In this document: piece after piece, positions 61,897 through 64,000 of the stretch | Layout of the letters: every line of letters begins with the position of its first letter | Position numbering within the stretch: the first letter of the stretch is position 1 | NCBI GenBank assembly: GCA_963578105.1 | Contig: CAUZBP010000013.1 | Span: 1-64,000, forward strand | DNA from: GCA-2718815 sp963578105 | GTDB taxonomy: Bacteria; Planctomycetota; Planctomycetia; Pirellulales; Pirellulaceae | DNA: 64,000 nucleotides | Direction: 5' to 3' | Notes under the pieces: model-generated | What the model saw: the letters and a program-made list of their open reading frames with translations, nothing else | Databases searched by the model: none | What the model was told of the DNA's origin: nothing | Position numbers and translations under genes: made by a program

Positions 61897-63180
61897 CTAG
61901 CGCACGAAGCGCAATAGTGCGTATTTTTTCTTGCCGGAGCGTAGTACGATGATACTTTCCCCGACGAGATTCTGAGTGGTTAAGCTTGTTTCGATACTGT
62001 CGACACGCCGGTTGTTGACGTAGGCGCCACCCTGTTGTACGGCGCGCCGAGCTTCGCCATTGCTGTTGGCTAAACCTGCTTCACGCATCGCATCAACAAT
62101 ATTCAGCCCATCATCCGCCAGCCTTTCCATGACCAGTTCCTTGCTGGGAACATCGGAAAAAATCTCCAACAACTGCTCGTCGGACGACTTGTCGATCTGG
62201 GCACCAAAAAAAGCGTTTGACGCGCGTTGCGCGCTAGCGAGACCCGGAGAACCATGAACCAAACGTGTCAGTTCTTCGGCCACTCGCTTTTGACTTTCAC
62301 GCAGATGGGGACTTTCGGTTCGAGACGCATCGAGGGCTTCGATTTCTTCACGTTCGAGTTCGGTCAGATACCGCAAGCACATACCGATGTCTGCATCGTC
62401 AATGTTGATCCAATACTGATAGAAAGCGTAGGGACTTGTCCGCTCAGGTGAAAGCCACACTGTTCCACTTTCAGTTTTCCCCATTTTCGACCCGTCGACT
62501 TTGGTCAGAAGCGGACTGGTGATCCCGTGCAAATGAGTATTTCGCATGCGACGTGCCAGGTCGATACCTGCGGTGATGTTTCCCCATTGATCACTGCCGC
62601 CGATCTGCAGTTCACAACCGTATTCGTCGTACAGGTGGACAAAGTCATACGCCTGTAACAACATGTAACTGAATTCCGTATAACTGATGCCCCCTTCGTC
62701 GCGGCCGATGCGACTCTTGACAGAGTCTTTTGCCAACATGACGTTGACAGGAAAATTCTTGCCGATGTCACGCAGAAAATCGAGATAACTGAACTGACGC
62801 ATCCAGTCAAAATTGTTGACGAGCACTGCAGCGAAAGGACCCGGAGTAAAATCCAGGAACTTCAGCATCTGACTTTTGAGGCCCTGAATGTTGTCTTCCA
62901 GCGAGTCGGCCGAAAGCAAGTTGCGTTCTTGGCTCTTACCACTCGGGTCGCCGATCATTCCGGTTGCACCTCCGACCAATGCCAGTGGATGATGTCCGGC
63001 TTTCTGAAAGCGCCGGAGCGTCATGAGTGGCATCAGGCTTCCCACATGCAGGCTGGAAGCCGTGGGATCAAAACCGACATAAACGGTCCGTGAACCACCA
63101 GCCAGCCACTCGGCAAGGTGTTTCCCGTCCGTCGTTTGATGAATCAACCCGCGCCATGTTAACTCAGAAAAAATATCCAT
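61897..63180 (-). CDS. tyrS: Tyrosyl-tRNA synthetase
   Basis: The enzyme charges tRNA-Tyr. It has 427 residues. Features are the HIGH-type motif in FDPTASSLHVGSLMPLM, then YTEFSYMLLQAYDFVHL, ELQIGGSDQWGNITAG, and the KMSKS-type loop SKMGKTESGTVW, followed by a C-terminal S4 domain (LVGESIIVLRSGKKKYALL). ATG 63180 gives MDIFSELTWRGLIHQTTD, the usual family start, although no ribosome site is visible. No T-box leader was found upstream. Confidence 0.94.
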   Translation of the reverse strand: MDIFSELTWRGLIHQTTDGKHLAEWLAGGSRTVYVGFDPTASSLHVGSLMPLMTLRRFQKAGHHPLALVGGATGMIGDPSGKSQERNLLSADSLEDNIQGLKSQMLKFLDFTPGPFAAVLVNNFDWMRQFSYLDFLRDIGKNFPVNVMLAKDSVKSRIGRDEGGISYTEFSYMLLQAYDFVHLYDEYGCELQIGGSDQWGNITAGIDLARRMRNTHLHGITSPLLTKVDGSKMGKTESGTVWLSPERTSPYAFYQYWINIDDADIGMCLRYLTELEREEIEALDASRTESPHLRESQKRVAEELTRLVHGSPGLASAQRASNAFFGAQIDKSSDEQLLEIFSDVPSKELVMERLADDGLNIVDAMREAGLANSNGEARRAVQQGGAYVNNRRVDSIETSLTTQNLVGESIIVLRSGKKKYALLRFVR

Positions 63181-63513
63181 CACAAATGGTTCGTGGTAAG
63201 TGTTAGGTGAAAAACAAGACTTCTCAGGCAACCTTTTGCCGCGACAAAATTCTCAGCAGGTTCTGCTCTCGGAAATCGGAAATACGGGACCAACAAATGT
63301 TACGCGTAGAGTCCCCATCGCCTATCCAGACGAATCGGGACCAAACAACGGATCTGACACGTGCTGTGTTCTCCGTGACGGTGTGGTAAGTCAATAGCCC
63401 GGGTTTAATTCGTTCCTTCGCCAGGCGGGACAAATGGCGACGATGTCTGAAGGTTTCTAAAGACCCAAGCATGTAAAAAGCTTAACTCCCTGCAGTTTCA
63501 AACTCCCTTTCCC
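63181..63513. other. Intergenic stretch, tyrS / ispD
   Basis: Both flanking genes are on -, so this holds the tyrS promoter and perhaps the ispD terminator. No hexamer pair or stem-loop is convincing. Confidence 0.35.
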
Positions 63514-64000
63514 TTACCTCCACAGATTGTCGTCAGCAAAAGGATGTGTCGGGCCAGAGATGTTTGGTTTGGGAAGTGCCTTCAAAGCTTGCGCCGCAAG
63601 TCGCAAGTCTTCTTTGGTCGTAATCTTGAAGTTGATGGTCGAACCGGGAACGACGGTGACCTTGTGACCCATCCGCTCCACTAACTGGGCATCGTCTGTG
63701 GCCTCGAAATTACCTTGTTGAGCGTAGGCATCCAGCAACAGTTGCCGGCGAAAGACCTGGGGCGTTTGTGCCTCCCAGAGCTGTTCGCGCGAAACGGTCT
63801 CTTGAACTGTTTTCTGGGAATCAACACGCTTCAGCGTTCCGGCGACAGGCACTGCAAAAATCGCTGCTCCGCTGTCTTCAGCCGCTGCAAATATCTTGCT
63901 GATCCATTCATCTACCAGACAAGGCCGAGCAGCATCGTGAATTGCGACGTAGTCCAGGTCGGGTTTCACATGTGCCAGAGCACTTGCCACCGAAGCCGAG
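63514..64000 (-). CDS. ispD: 2-C-methyl-D-erythritol 4-phosphate cytidylyltransferase (N-terminus beyond window)
   Basis: The C-terminal 162 or so residues of IspD, the third enzyme of the MEP isoprenoid route, which transfers CMP to MEP. The frame stays open to the edge; just before the first in-frame start at 63990 the sequence SASVASAL matches the RxxSVxxAL of the family. YVAIHDAARPCL, EAQTPQVFR, ATDDAQLVE and STINFKITTKEDL are the hallmark segments. The nucleotide-binding N-terminus is missing only because the window ends. Confidence 0.9.
   Translation of the reverse strand, partial: SASVASALAHVKPDLDYVAIHDAARPCLVDEWISKIFAAAEDSGAAIFAVPVAGTLKRVDSQKTVQETVSREQLWEAQTPQVFRRQLLLDAYAQQGNFEATDDAQLVERMGHKVTVVPGSTINFKITTKEDLRLAAQALKALPKPNISGPTHPFADDNLWR

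Noticed and set aside
1..64000. Mobile elements, prophage, CRISPR arrays, toxin-antitoxin pairs or defence genes.
   Set aside because: Looked for on both strands; no transposase, integrase, regular repeat array or defence-type domain was found.

Overview
The window reads as a chromosomal segment of a planctomycete, most likely from the Pirellulales. The evidence is the gene families: a lipoprotein with DUF11 repeats, an SHD1-domain secreted protein, a Minf_1886-family protein, a Ser/Thr kinase with the planctomycete-type N-terminal extension and C-terminal anchor, a PSP1-domain protein, a VWA membrane protein, a futalosine-type menaquinone pathway, and several secreted or unknown proteins of a type seen mainly in this phylum. 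Genes are loosely packed, many start at GTG or TTG, and Shine-Dalgarno sites are only sometimes visible. I saw no tRNA, rRNA, CRISPR array, insertion sequence, prophage or integration site. The segment looks like ordinary core genome rather than an island.

Layout. 1-5.7 kb: a VWA membrane protein cut by the window edge, an NHL-repeat lipoprotein, a fused Sua5/YrdC-arginine phosphatase-like protein, RpiB and an unknown protein. 6-13 kb: acetolactate synthase large subunit, a membrane-anchored Ser/Thr kinase, an SHD1 protein, a secreted thioredoxin-like protein and a SlyX-like coiled coil. 13-20.5 kb (mostly + strand): transketolase, PSP1 protein, Minf_1886 protein with a small membrane protein, a divergent YchF-like NTPase, a carboxymuconolactone decarboxylase-family protein, a DUF2809 membrane protein and an exported DJ-1/PfpI protein. 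20.5-26.4 kb: DUF4432 epimerase-like protein, zinc-ribbon membrane protein, tandem-ACT protein, thioesterase, rhamnulokinase and cyclophilin. 26.4-34 kb: a complete beta-oxidation gene set on the - strand (fadJ, fadA, fadD, fadE in transcription order). 34-41.6 kb: a DUF4430/DUF6580 pair, a secreted helical protein, a LOG-family protein, a protein with repeated SVEDILAAAR-like motifs, NadA and an orphan SpoA/FliN domain. 41.8-54.2 kb (- strand): MscS-type channel, a lipoprotein flavocytochrome with three C-terminal haem sites, MnmA, an aminofutalosine-deaminase-like amidohydrolase, an ABC exporter whose permease is fused to a CPBP protease, and MqnC and MqnA. 54.5-64 kb: unknown proteins, the DUF11 lipoprotein, a stand-alone LigD-type phosphoesterase domain, TyrS and the C-terminal part of IspD.

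How the genes work together. Three groups are metabolically coherent: the fad cluster (fatty-acid activation and complete beta-oxidation), mqnA-mqnC plus the amidohydrolase (menaquinone by the futalosine route, whose product could feed the flavocytochrome), and the Sua5/phosphatase-rpiB pair, which recalls the ywlC-ywlE-ywlF order of Bacillus subtilis. No clearly novel multi-gene system such as a defence island or secretion locus is evident. The best leads are the flavocytochrome with its twin palindromic upstream sites, the divergent YchF paralogue, the ABC permease-CPBP fusion operon, the repeat-motif protein at 38.75 kb and the DUF4430/DUF6580 pair. All functional assignments come from reading motifs by eye; no database search was run.
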